Below, in pieces: positions 16,060 to 24,245 of a stretch of DNA of 35,402 nucleotides. A model generated the notes under the pieces. It worked only from the letters and a program-made list of their open reading frames with translations, was not told the DNA's origin and searched no databases. Each line of letters starts with the position of its first letter. Position 1 is the stretch's first letter. This DNA comes from Butyrivibrio sp. WCD3002 (lineage in GTDB: Bacteria > Bacillota > Clostridia > Lachnospirales > Lachnospiraceae). The stretch spans positions 1 through 35,402 of the forward strand of contig NZ_AUJO01000029.1 in NCBI RefSeq assembly GCF_000424265.1, in the 5' to 3' direction. The translations under genes and the position numbers were made by a program.

Positions 16060-16101
16060 AAACACAGCTTTGGTAAAGCACTCGCCACCATTGCTGTGTT
16101 T
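16060..16101 (-). terminator. Rho-independent terminator downstream of nagB
   Basis: AAACACAGC (16060-16068) pairs with GCTGTGTTT (16093-16101), with inner TGGT/ACCA pairs. On the minus strand the stem is followed by TTTTCTTTTTCCTTTTTT. It lies about 215 bases after the nagB stop and ahead of the xylanase leader. Confidence 0.7.
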
Positions 16102-16123
16102 ATGTCTAATTTTATTTTCTACC

Positions 16124-16201
16124 TCATCTATTGCAGGGGCAACTGATATATCTTCTTCTGTGAATTCCGAAAAACATAAGAACCTTATCAATAACCTTCA
16201 T
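16124..16201 (-). CDS. Possible 25-residue peptide or frameshifted small gene
   Basis: An ATG at 16201 has a strong GGAGGA site (complement of 16209-16214) seven bases upstream, and starts the peptide MKVIDKVLMFFGIH, ending at TGA after 25 codons. If one T were removed from the T5 run in codons 10-11, the frame would continue as SEFTEEDISVAPAIDEV, a coding-looking sequence running into the terminator. It is either a genuine short peptide downstream of nagB or a decayed gene. I cannot identify it. Confidence 0.3.
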   Translation of the reverse strand: MKVIDKVLMFFGIHRRRYISCPCNR

Positions 16202-16314
16202 TGCTTTATCCTCCATAACTCTTTCATGTGTTTGCGTTGTTTGTTTCATCTGATGATCTTATATTATCAGCCCATATATCACACAACTATCACACGACAA
16301 AAATATAGAGTTAA

Positions 16315-17046
16315 TCACGCATCAAGAAGGCTGCAGGCTTCCTTATCTGCAACGATTGTCACATCATTGTGAAGCTGTAAAACGGAAGCCTGAACTGCGG
16401 GAGATATTTCGCCTCTAACTGCTGCGAAAAGAGCCTCAGCCTTGTCGGCTCCGCTTACAACAACCACGATCTTTTTTGCCTGCATAATGGACTTAATACC
16501 CATGGTGTAGGCCTGACTTGGCACATTCTCATCCTCTGCAAAAAATCTCTGGTTCGCCTTTTTTGTGGTCTCCGTCAGATTCACAAGATGAGTCTGTGCT
16601 TCAAAAGCAGTACCCGGCTCATTGAAACCGATGTGTCCGTTGTGTCCGAGACCAAGGAGCTGCAGATCAATCCCTCCGCAGCGCTTTATAATAGCATCAT
16701 AGCTCTTGCAGGCATGCTCCGCATCCTCATCCATGCCATCAGGGATAAAGGTCCTTGATGTATCTATATTCACCTTGGAAAAAAGCTTCTCATTCATAAA
16801 ATAATAGTAGCTGTGAGGATCATCCTTTGTGATACCTCTGTACTCGTCAAGATTTACGGTTGTAACCTGCGAAAAATCCAGGTCTCCCTTTTTATACCAT
16901 TCCACCAGCTGATCATAGGTTCCGATGGGAGTTGATCCCGTGGCAAGTCCCAAAACACAGTCAGGCTTCATAATAATCTGGGCAGATATTATATTTGCTG
17001 CCTTCCTGCTCATATCATAATAATCTTTCGCCCTGAAAATCTTCAT
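16315..17046 (-). CDS. nagB: Glucosamine-6-phosphate deaminase
   Basis: A 243-residue cytoplasmic enzyme converting glucosamine-6-phosphate to fructose-6-phosphate and ammonia, the last step of amino-sugar breakdown. Signature segments are GLATGSTPIGTYDQL (33-47), the catalytic-base region VNLDEYRG with Asp67, and GLGHNGHIGFNEPG (132-145). The length is that of the short Firmicute NagB form. RBS AAGGA. It follows the chitobiose-phosphorylase cluster on the same strand but a terminator separates it from yesN, so it may be expressed partly by read-through or from its own promoter. nagA is not adjacent. Confidence 0.96.
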   Translation of the reverse strand: MKIFRAKDYYDMSRKAANIISAQIIMKPDCVLGLATGSTPIGTYDQLVEWYKKGDLDFSQVTTVNLDEYRGITKDDPHSYYYFMNEKLFSKVNIDTSRTFIPDGMDEDAEHACKSYDAIIKRCGGIDLQLLGLGHNGHIGFNEPGTAFEAQTHLVNLTETTKKANQRFFAEDENVPSQAYTMGIKSIMQAKKIVVVVSGADKAEALFAAVRGEISPAVQASVLQLHNDVTIVADKEACSLLDA

Positions 17047-17089
17047 AATCCGTTTTCCTTTTCATAAATAGAATCACTTACAAAAACAG

Positions 17090-17121
17090 CTATGCAGAAC
17101 AATCTCCACATAGCTGCATAG
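17090..17121 (-). terminator. Terminator between yesN and nagB
   Basis: CTATGCAG (17090-17097) pairs with CTGCATAG (17114-17121). On the minus strand the stem is followed within three bases by TTTTTG. It starts 8 bases after the response-regulator stop and would end or attenuate the transporter transcript before nagB. Confidence 0.65.
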
Positions 17122-17128
17122 TAGCCGG

Positions 17129-17872
17129 TTATCTTAAAAACTTATTTCTATATTCATTGGCGCTCATTCCGGTGTACTTTTTGAATACTCTGGAAAAATG
17201 CGCTGTATCCGCAAATCCGACTCTGTCCGAAATGTCCGCAATATGAAGGGATGAATCCTCCATCAGCTCCTTTGCATTCTCAATACGGACCTCATTTAAA
17301 ACATCGGAAAAGCTTTTACCTGTACTGTTTAGCAGCTTACTGAGATGCCAGTGACTCACATAGACCTTCTCTGCCACATCCGTAAGCTGTAGCTTTTCTC
17401 TGTAATGCTCCTCAATGTAGCTGATTGCCTGCTTGACGATAAAGTTGTTAGCACTTGTGTTATCATCTTCAGGACCCGTCTCCGAAGTATCAGACATGGC
17501 AGCAAGTCTCTCAGAGAGACTCTCCATTGCTTCATCAAGCTCCTTCATCTTAGAGGGCTTAACAAGATATCTGAACACTCCAAGATTCAGTGCCTCCCTG
17601 GCATAATCAAAATCCCTATAGCCTGTCAGAATGATAACCTGAAGGTTTTTGTGCTCACTGCGAAGAGCTGCCAGCATGGTAAGTCCGTCCATCCCCGGCA
17701 TTCTGATATCCGTAAAAAGAATGTCCGGGTTGCACTTCTCCACCATGGCAAGGCCCTCTTTTCCTGAAGAGGCTGTCCCAGCAACCACACAGTTATACTT
17801 CTCCCAATCAACTATTTTCTTAAGCCCCTCCGCAATAACGGGCTCATCATCAACAATCAGTACCTTATACAT
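17129..17872 (-). CDS. YesN-type response regulator with AraC output domain
   Basis: A 247-residue cytoplasmic regulator. The receiver domain (about 1-120) has the acidic pair VDDEP, the phosphorylation site in LFTDIRMPGMDG, and a conserved Lys in LVKPSKM. The C-terminal 100 residues are an AraC/XylS double helix-turn-helix (AISYIEEHY ... GFADTAHFSRVFKKYTGMS). It should be phosphorylated by the YesM-type kinase encoded in the same cluster and activate the cluster's promoters. I chose the ATG at 17872, two bases after the permease stop, with AAGGG upstream; an in-frame TTG at 17878 overlaps that stop. Confidence 0.93.
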   Translation of the reverse strand: MYKVLIVDDEPVIAEGLKKIVDWEKYNCVVAGTASSGKEGLAMVEKCNPDILFTDIRMPGMDGLTMLAALRSEHKNLQVIILTGYRDFDYAREALNLGVFRYLVKPSKMKELDEAMESLSERLAAMSDTSETGPEDDNTSANNFIVKQAISYIEEHYREKLQLTDVAEKVYVSHWHLSKLLNSTGKSFSDVLNEVRIENAKELMEDSSLHIADISDRVGFADTAHFSRVFKKYTGMSANEYRNKFLR

Positions 17873-17874
17873 AC

Positions 17875-18726
17875 TCAACCCTTTACAGCGCCTGCAGTCA
17901 TCCCTTTAATTATATACTTTTGCAGGAAAACATACACTATGATGACAGGAATGATTACCAGTGTTACCGCCGATGCCATAAGGCCATAGTTGGTTCCCTC
18001 TTTGGAGGTCAGCTCGTTAAGGAGTCTTGTAATAGCCTGCATCTCAGGACGTCTTAGGAAAAACATCTGAGTAAACAGATCGTTGTAGCTCCATAAAAAC
18101 GAGAATATTGCCACCGTTACAAAGGACGGTTTTCCCAAAGGCACAACTATCTTAAAGAAAATCTGCGGTATAGAGCAGCCCTCAAGATGTGCTGCTTCCT
18201 CCAACTCTAAGGGAAGAGACTGAACATAACCCATAAGCACGATTATGGCAAAGCTCATGTTACCTGCAACCTGCGGCAGTATCACCGATATCATGTTTAA
18301 AAGCCAGTTGGATGTGTTAGTGATATGCCAGCTCGATTCCATGGTGTATACAGGAATAATAGTAGAAAAAACAGGAAACATCATCGCTGCAATAACCAAA
18401 GTGTGGCACAGCTTTTTTGCCTTAAAATCAAATCTCACAAGAGCAAAGGATGCAAGCCCCGCCAGCACCATTACCCCAAGAGTTACACAGCCGGATATAA
18501 AGATACTGTTTATGTATGCGTGACCGATATCAAGCCTCTCGAAGGCCCTTCTGTAATTGGCCAGAGTGAAAAGATCTCCCACCGGCAGTGCAAAGCTCTG
18601 CTTTAATATCTTGTCCTTGGCCTTAAAGGAATTCTCCAAAACCCAAAACAAAGGATAAATTGTGGTCAGCGCCCAGGCACTCAGTATTAAATATATGAAA
18701 GCGAGACCGATCTTATTTCTCTTCAT
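17875..18726 (-). CDS. Carbohydrate ABC transporter permease, MalG type
   Basis: A 283-residue inner-membrane permease with six predicted helices. The ABC-permease coupling motif is recognisable as EEAAHLEGCSIPQIFFKIVVPLGKP (shown only in part), preceded by a SLPLELEEA lead-in and followed by FLWSYND. It forms a heterodimer with the MalF-type subunit encoded directly upstream (one-base gap). The start at 18726 has RBS GAGGA inside the end of the upstream gene. No ATPase gene is present; such CUT1 importers usually share a distant MsmK-like ATPase. Confidence 0.94.
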   Translation of the reverse strand: MKRNKIGLAFIYLILSAWALTTIYPLFWVLENSFKAKDKILKQSFALPVGDLFTLANYRRAFERLDIGHAYINSIFISGCVTLGVMVLAGLASFALVRFDFKAKKLCHTLVIAAMMFPVFSTIIPVYTMESSWHITNTSNWLLNMISVILPQVAGNMSFAIIVLMGYVQSLPLELEEAAHLEGCSIPQIFFKIVVPLGKPSFVTVAIFSFLWSYNDLFTQMFFLRRPEMQAITRLLNELTSKEGTNYGLMASAVTLVIIPVIIVYVFLQKYIIKGMTAGAVKG

Positions 18727-18727
18727 A

Positions 18728-19615
18728 TCAGAAGTCCTCGCTTTCTTTGAAGGCACGCCTTGTGATCCTTGATAGAACAACTCCCAATACAACTATCAGC
18801 ACTGCCAAAGTTGCGCCGTAGTCCACGTTTTTAGCCTCCATGGTCTGATAGTACATATATGTACCCGTAAGGAAGGTCTTCTTAAGAGGCATTCCCTTGG
18901 GAAACATGGTCCATGGAAGATCAAAGACCTTCAGTGCTCCGGTAACTCCCAGCGTAAGGCATGTACAGATCACGTTCCTAAGAAGCGGAAGTGAAATGTA
19001 CCATACCCTCTGGAATCTTGTGGCACCATCAATCTCCGCGGATTCATACAGCTCCTGAGAGATGTTGTTTAATCCTGTCTGGAGTATGACAAAGTAGAAA
19101 CCCACATATTGCCAGACAACGGGAATCATCATGGTCACAATCGCAAGCTTCTCGCTCTTGTAATCTATCAGCTTTAGTCTGCCAAGGGCCTCAAGAAACT
19201 GATTAAGCATTCCCTTGTCATAGAGAAAGATCAGATTGAACAAAAGGCCCAAAGCCGTGGCTGAGATTACAATAGGGAAGAAATACACGGTTCTGAAAAA
19301 CTGAGTTCCTCTGCCGATATTGTCAACAAGAATAGCAAGTATAAGGGCTATTCCAACCTGTCCCACTATCGTGGCTATTATCATCAAAAATGTGTTTTTA
19401 AGGGAGGTCCATACCACCGGGTCCGTAGCAAGCTTTACATAATTCTCATACCATGGAGAATTCCATTTTGTGCCATAGGTACCCAGGTTTTTTATGGATC
19501 TGAAGCTCCCGTAAATATTCACAAAGAACGGATAATACAGGTAAATTATCAAAAAGAGAAATGCCGGTGCAAGAAACAGAAATATGTATTTTTTGCTCTT
19601 GTATATGTTTGACAT
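18728..19615 (-). CDS. Carbohydrate ABC transporter permease, MalF type
   Basis: A 295-residue permease with six predicted helices. The EAA coupling loop reads QELYESAEIDGATRFQRVWY followed by ISLPLL, which is typical of CUT1 sugar importers. Probable partner of the MalG-type subunit. The start at 19615 (MSNIYKSKKY) is chosen because a signal-like helix follows directly; upstream in-frame sequence overlaps the binding-protein gene. The RBS is weak (GAG then A-rich), with a 7-base gap after the binding-protein stop, compatible with translational coupling. Confidence 0.93.
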   Translation of the reverse strand: MSNIYKSKKYIFLFLAPAFLFLIIYLYYPFFVNIYGSFRSIKNLGTYGTKWNSPWYENYVKLATDPVVWTSLKNTFLMIIATIVGQVGIALILAILVDNIGRGTQFFRTVYFFPIVISATALGLLFNLIFLYDKGMLNQFLEALGRLKLIDYKSEKLAIVTMMIPVVWQYVGFYFVILQTGLNNISQELYESAEIDGATRFQRVWYISLPLLRNVICTCLTLGVTGALKVFDLPWTMFPKGMPLKKTFLTGTYMYYQTMEAKNVDYGATLAVLIVVLGVVLSRITRRAFKESEDF

Positions 19616-19622
19616 AGCTTTT

Positions 19623-21035
19623 TTACTCAGCTGAATCCTTATAAACGTCGATACCTTCCTGAACTGCATCTGCCGCAGAAACGCCGCCTGTTACGATATC
19701 AGGCATTCCGTCAAAGGTAGAAACTCTGCAGTCACCGTTGAACATATCCTGAACTGCGCCTGTAAGACTTGTAACTCCGCTCATCATATCCATTGCCTTA
19801 ACCTGAAGAGCATTGAATTTGCTTGAATCAACCTGAGGTGCATTCTTAAGTGCTGATGCTGTGTGCTGTGCAAAAACAGGAACAACCTCATCGCTTGTCA
19901 TGTGCTCAACAAAGCTTACAGCTGCTGCCTTCTTGTCGGGATCCTCCCATGCCTTGGTTGTGATGTAGTAACCCATTGAAAGTCCGCCCACAAGATCAGT
20001 TGTCTTTCTGTTGCCCTTGCCGGGGAAATATGTAACGTCGAAGTGACTGAGCTTTTCTTCATCAAGGGTGCTGGGATCATCGGGATCAGACTGGCAGGAA
20101 CCAACGATACCGCCTACCTTCCATGAACCATCAAGAAGGAATGCTGCCTTGTCATCGGTAAACATAGCAAAGGTCTCATCATCTGTTGCTGAAAGTGTGT
20201 TATCAGGGAAGAAGCCTTTCTCATAGAGGTCCTTAATATCCTCAAGTCCTGCCACCCACTGTTTTCCTGTAGCATCATCTGCGCTGCCGGGAATATTCAG
20301 ATGATTATCCGGTGTCTGCTGATTGTAGATAGCAAACTCCCACCAGTAATGAGGAATGTTTCCAAGAGCTGCTGCGATAGGAGCATAGCCTGCATCCTTG
20401 ATCTTCTGGCAGTCTGCAAGGAACTGATCCCATGTATAATCTGCGCCGGGCATTGCTACACCGGCATCCTCAAGAACCTTGGTGTTTACGAACATTGCTT
20501 CCCAGTATCCGTTTACAGGAACTGCGTACTTAACGCCATCAGCAGGTGATGCTGCGATAAGATCATCGTTCATGTTGGATGCATACTCAGGGAACTCTGC
20601 TCTGATGTCATCAATTGATACAACCTTTCCTGCCTTAACAAAGTCATCTGCATCCGCTCCGTTAAAGAAGAAAAGCACGTCAGGCTCTGAGCCTGTCTCA
20701 AAGTCTGTGATGATCCTTGTCTTGAAGGTCTCATCACTTGTTGCAGAGGTGTCGCTGACGGTGTTGCCTGTCTCATTTTCCCAGTCAGCTACCGCACTCT
20801 TGTAATTCTGTGCGTTGCTGTCTTCACCTGCGAAGGTAGTCGTTACAGTGATCTCTGCGGATCCGCCTGCCTTAGCTGAGGTAGCTGTAGATTCGTCAGA
20901 TATCTCTACAGAACTCTCTCCTGTTGTTTCTGCTCCAGTATCTGCAGGAGCCTCCGTTGCTGTGCCGCTGCATCCAGCTACGCTAATTGTCATAATGGCG
21001 CTCATAAGCACTGCTGTCAGATTTTTTAACTTCAT
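19623..21035 (-). CDS. Sugar-binding lipoprotein of ABC transporter
   Basis: A 470-residue extracellular solute-binding protein family 1 lipoprotein. The signal peptide is MKLKNLTAVLMSAIMTISVAGC with Cys as lipidation site, followed by a Thr/Ala/Glu-rich linker. The mature chain has family features: WENETGNTV, TRIITDFETGSEPDVLFF and AAFLLDGSWKVGG. It should capture the disaccharide for the two permeases; from the neighbouring GH94 enzyme this is probably N,N'-diacetylchitobiose. RBS AGGGAG. It has a leader with a hairpin (21050-21069) and a likely own promoter, as is common for binding proteins needed in excess. Confidence 0.94.
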   Translation of the reverse strand: MKLKNLTAVLMSAIMTISVAGCSGTATEAPADTGAETTGESSVEISDESTATSAKAGGSAEITVTTTFAGEDSNAQNYKSAVADWENETGNTVSDTSATSDETFKTRIITDFETGSEPDVLFFFNGADADDFVKAGKVVSIDDIRAEFPEYASNMNDDLIAASPADGVKYAVPVNGYWEAMFVNTKVLEDAGVAMPGADYTWDQFLADCQKIKDAGYAPIAAALGNIPHYWWEFAIYNQQTPDNHLNIPGSADDATGKQWVAGLEDIKDLYEKGFFPDNTLSATDDETFAMFTDDKAAFLLDGSWKVGGIVGSCQSDPDDPSTLDEEKLSHFDVTYFPGKGNRKTTDLVGGLSMGYYITTKAWEDPDKKAAAVSFVEHMTSDEVVPVFAQHTASALKNAPQVDSSKFNALQVKAMDMMSGVTSLTGAVQDMFNGDCRVSTFDGMPDIVTGGVSAADAVQEGIDVYKDSAE

Positions 21036-21049
21036 ACATGTCTCCCTTC

Positions 21050-21069
21050 TGCGCGATACCATACGCGCA
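21050..21069 (-). other. 5'-leader hairpin before the binding-protein gene
   Basis: TGCGCG (21050-21055) pairs with CGCGCA (21064-21069) around an 8-base loop, just upstream of the AGGGAG ribosome binding site. It may protect the 5' end of a processed mRNA. Confidence 0.4.
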
Positions 21070-21108
21070 TCATGTTTCGTATTATCTAATTTAAGGATAG
21101 CAGTGCTC

Positions 21109-21148
21109 CTGATTAAATCAGATTGCTGAAATTGTCAATTTTTGACAA
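21109..21148 (-). promoter_or_regulatory. Probable internal promoter with palindromes
   Basis: On the minus strand a consensus TTGACA, overlapping the end of the kinase gene, is followed after 17 bases by TAATCA. Two perfect inverted repeats overlap it: TTGTCA/TGACAA (21132-21148) and CTGATT-A-AATCAG (21109-21121). The second covers the -10 position, so it could be an operator for the binding-protein gene. Confidence 0.45.
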
Positions 21149-22820
21149 AAATAGTGCTGATAGTATTATTGTTTCCATCGGTCTCGATTGTAAGGCCGCT
21201 TTCGGCACCATACAGTATCCTCAGTCTCCTGTGCACGTTGCGAATTCCGATTCTCGTCGAGCGCTCCTCAAGAGGCTTTATGTCCATAGTATCCGTTAAA
21301 AGCTCTTTTATCTTTGCAAAATCCTCATCACTTGGAACTCCGGGATTTATTATCTTTATCCTCATATCGATTTTTTCATTATCCTGAGTCCCTTCTATCT
21401 CAAGGCGAACCCTTCTGATTCCATCCTCTGAATAGCTGTATTCAACAGCATTTTCAATGACCGGCTGAATGATAAGCCTTGGCACCATCACATGCATAAG
21501 GGATTTATCTATATGCTCCTCATAGATGAACCTGTCCTGATATCTGCACTTTATTATGTAGATATATGCGTTTACATACTCAAGCTCCTCGGACAGCGCA
21601 ATAAGGGACTGCCTGTTTCTGTCCATGGTGGCGCTCATCATTACAGACAGCGCCTCGATCATGCTGGACACCTTTTCCTGACCATTCATTCTGGCTTCCC
21701 AGTTGATGATTTCAAGGGTGTTATTTAAAAAGTGAGGGTTGATCTGGGACTGCAGGGCGTGAATATTGGCATCTCTAAGAGCAATCTCCTCAACGAAAAT
21801 CTTATTGAACTGCTCCCCAAGCTTGGTACTCATCTTGTTGAAGTTCCTTGTAAGGTCAGCGATCTCACCGCTATGGCCCTTTGGCTCTTCCACAACCTCC
21901 CCGTACTCGCCCTCGGCAATCTTTTTAGATGCAGCAGTAAGTGTTGCAATAGGCCTGTTGATCCTGCTGTTAAAGAAGAAAAACATAAGAAGCACCAGTG
22001 GCAAAAGGAAAATCAAAAGTATTATAAATGTGATATTTATGGACCTTCTCTCCAGCCCCACAGCTGTTGCATCATAGGCAACGGAAAAAGTAAAATATCC
22101 ATCTACGCTTTTCCTGTCACAGCTGATAAAGCCGCCCGAGGTGTTGTAATTACCCTCGCCATATAGCCTCTCTCCGTTAAAGGAGACGTCCATGCCCTGA
22201 TATTCCCACACGCTCTTTAAGCTCTCAAATACCTCTTCCGGATTAATTTCCATAACAAGAACCGCATACTTTTTAAAGCCTCTTCCAAGAAGATTTCTTA
22301 TCATATACACATGGCCCTCCATGGCAAAGAACTCTGTCCTTGTGTCCAGATCCTCGGAAATCTCAAGAGCCTTATCCTTTACGGAATCAGTAAAAAACTT
22401 AAACCTTGAAACGCTTCCCCTTCCTGTGGTATTTCCCGTGTAATACAGGGTGTCAGGCTCATCTGTAAAAATAAGAACAGTGATGTCAAAGCTCGGATCG
22501 TATTTATAATGGGCTGATAAAAAGGTGGTAACCTTGTTGTATAAATCACCCGAATCGCCGCTACTTTGGTACTCTGCCCAGTAGTCTCCGATATACGAAA
22601 GGTAGGATGCATCCTTTGATGAATCGATGCAGTCCAAAAGGCGGAGGATACTGATATCCGCCGCCTTTTCCATAGATGTATTTATTATACGCTGACTCTG
22701 TCTGTCGATTCTTCCTGAAACCACCACAAGGAAAACCACCAGAATGACAGTAAGGGGCACAATCCACCCCAGTGCAAGAAGTCTTAGCATCTGCCATTTA
22801 AGAGAATTTCTTTTTTTCAT
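21135..22820 (-). CDS. YesM-type sensor histidine kinase
   Basis: A 561-residue membrane kinase. A first helix (about 12-34) and second helix (about 272-293) enclose a roughly 235-residue extracellular sensor region of Cache-like character. A HAMP segment follows (SRINRPIATLTAASKKIAEGEY), then the His_kinase motif QSQINPHFLNNTLE with the phospho-accepting His, and a HATPase domain with N-box QPVIENAVEYS. The G-box reads IGIRNVHRRLRILYG. It probably senses an extracellular sugar and phosphorylates the YesN regulator encoded five genes away in the same run. Its start overlaps the phosphohexomutase stop by four bases (ATGA), indicating coupling. Confidence 0.95.
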   Translation of the reverse strand: MKKRNSLKWQMLRLLALGWIVPLTVILVVFLVVVSGRIDRQSQRIINTSMEKAADISILRLLDCIDSSKDASYLSYIGDYWAEYQSSGDSGDLYNKVTTFLSAHYKYDPSFDITVLIFTDEPDTLYYTGNTTGRGSVSRFKFFTDSVKDKALEISEDLDTRTEFFAMEGHVYMIRNLLGRGFKKYAVLVMEINPEEVFESLKSVWEYQGMDVSFNGERLYGEGNYNTSGGFISCDRKSVDGYFTFSVAYDATAVGLERRSINITFIILLIFLLPLVLLMFFFFNSRINRPIATLTAASKKIAEGEYGEVVEEPKGHSGEIADLTRNFNKMSTKLGEQFNKIFVEEIALRDANIHALQSQINPHFLNNTLEIINWEARMNGQEKVSSMIEALSVMMSATMDRNRQSLIALSEELEYVNAYIYIIKCRYQDRFIYEEHIDKSLMHVMVPRLIIQPVIENAVEYSYSEDGIRRVRLEIEGTQDNEKIDMRIKIINPGVPSDEDFAKIKELLTDTMDIKPLEERSTRIGIRNVHRRLRILYGAESGLTIETDGNNNTISTIFVKN

Positions 22821-24232
22821 TCTTCCAACCCCAACAGATTTTTGTAAGCATCACAGGTCTTTTCCGCAAGGGCCTTATCGGGCATCTCACAGAAAATCCT
22901 AAGAAGTGGTTCTGTTCCTGAAAACCTTACACATACCCATCCCCCATTTTTAAAGTATACCTTACAGCCATCCAGATAGGAAGTACTTGCAACCTCTGTT
23001 TCAAAGGTAGGAACCACCTTATCCTCCATAAGAATCCTCTGATACTCAGGCTTTTTTTCAGCCCTGAAGGAGTAGTTGTTTTCAAGCATGTAAAACTGTC
23101 CGAACTCCTCCCTGATATCATCGTACATCTCAGATATTTTCTTACCTGTTACAGCCAGCATTTCAACAAGAAGAGCCGCTGCATATACGCCGTCTTTACC
23201 GTTTATGTGACCTCTCACCGTAAGTCCGCCGGAGGACTCTCCGCCAATAAGCGCATTTGTTTCAGTAATTTTAGCTGATATGTGCTTAAAACCAACAGGA
23301 ACCTCGTAGCACTTTTCGCCAAATTTTTCCGCAATCCTATCAAGCATATGTGTGGTGCAAAGATTTCTGACTACAGGTCCTTTCTCATTTCTGTATTTCT
23401 CAAGATAGTAGTACAAAAGAACCAGAATATCATTTGGAGATAAATATCTTCCCTTATCATCCACAACGCCTATTCTGTCGGCGTCGCCATCCGTGGCAAT
23501 TCCTATATCGCAGCGATTGTCGATAACCGTTGATTTAAGAAGGCTCATGGCAGGCTCATTTGGTGCCGGAAGCTTTCCTCCAAAAAGTGTGTCGTGCCGG
23601 CCGTGGATGGTCTCCATTTCGCACCTAGCGGTAAGGAGAATTGTTTTTATGGCAGTCTCACTTACGCCGTACATGGGATCAAGAGCCACTCGCAGTGACG
23701 CAGCCTTTATTGAATCCACATTTATGCGATCGAGAATGTTATCTATATATTCATTTATGGGATAGAATTCCTCGATAAGACCTGCTGCCTTTGCATCATC
23801 ATAATCCATGGCTTCCACGGGAAGTGTGACCCTTCCTATGTATTCCTCAACCTCTTTTGTCTGCTCCTCATCAGCATCTCTGCCCCCATAGGTAAAAAGC
23901 TTGATGCCGTTATAAATAGCAGGGTTGTGACTTGCCGTCACCATCATTCCATAGGGAAGCTCATGCTTCATAACATAGAACATTACAAGGGGTGTGGGGC
24001 TCGATTTGTTTATGAGACTTGCCTTTATGCCTGCTGCCGCAAAGGTTGCACCTGCCCACTGCATTGCTTCTTTAGATAAAAATCTTCTGTCATAGCCAAG
24101 AACAATTCCTTTATCTGCTACTTTCTCAGCCTTCATCTTAGCAGCCATGGCACTTGCAAGAATCTGAACATTTTCCTTGGTAAAGCCATCACCTATTATG
24201 GCACGCCATCCGCCTGTTCCGAATTTGATCAT
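22817..24232 (-). CDS. Phosphohexomutase (phosphoglucomutase/phosphomannomutase family)
   Basis: A 471-residue cytoplasmic alpha-D-phosphohexomutase. It has the phosphoserine loop TASHNP with Ser101, the metal loop TDGDADR (247-253), the sugar-binding loop GGESSGG and the phosphate-binding loop RFSGTEP near the C-terminus, so all four functional loops are intact. It is encoded 13 bases after the GH94 phosphorylase and coupled to the kinase gene. In this place it most likely converts the sugar-1-phosphate released by the phosphorylase (GlcNAc-1-phosphate) to the 6-phosphate. A plain glucose-1-phosphate role is the alternative. Confidence 0.92.
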   Translation of the reverse strand: MIKFGTGGWRAIIGDGFTKENVQILASAMAAKMKAEKVADKGIVLGYDRRFLSKEAMQWAGATFAAAGIKASLINKSSPTPLVMFYVMKHELPYGMMVTASHNPAIYNGIKLFTYGGRDADEEQTKEVEEYIGRVTLPVEAMDYDDAKAAGLIEEFYPINEYIDNILDRINVDSIKAASLRVALDPMYGVSETAIKTILLTARCEMETIHGRHDTLFGGKLPAPNEPAMSLLKSTVIDNRCDIGIATDGDADRIGVVDDKGRYLSPNDILVLLYYYLEKYRNEKGPVVRNLCTTHMLDRIAEKFGEKCYEVPVGFKHISAKITETNALIGGESSGGLTVRGHINGKDGVYAAALLVEMLAVTGKKISEMYDDIREEFGQFYMLENNYSFRAEKKPEYQRILMEDKVVPTFETEVASTSYLDGCKVYFKNGGWVCVRFSGTEPLLRIFCEMPDKALAEKTCDAYKNLLGLEE

Positions 24233-24245
24233 ACTTTCGCCCCCT

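Noticed and set aside
15842..16314. Plus-strand frames of 115 and 118 residues in the xylanase-nagB gap
   Set aside because: They cross a terminator hairpin and the xylanase leader, have no RBS and low-complexity Lys/Phe/Ser runs.
21732..22166. Plus-strand 144-residue frame
   Set aside because: Antisense to the HAMP and His-kinase region of the YesM kinase.
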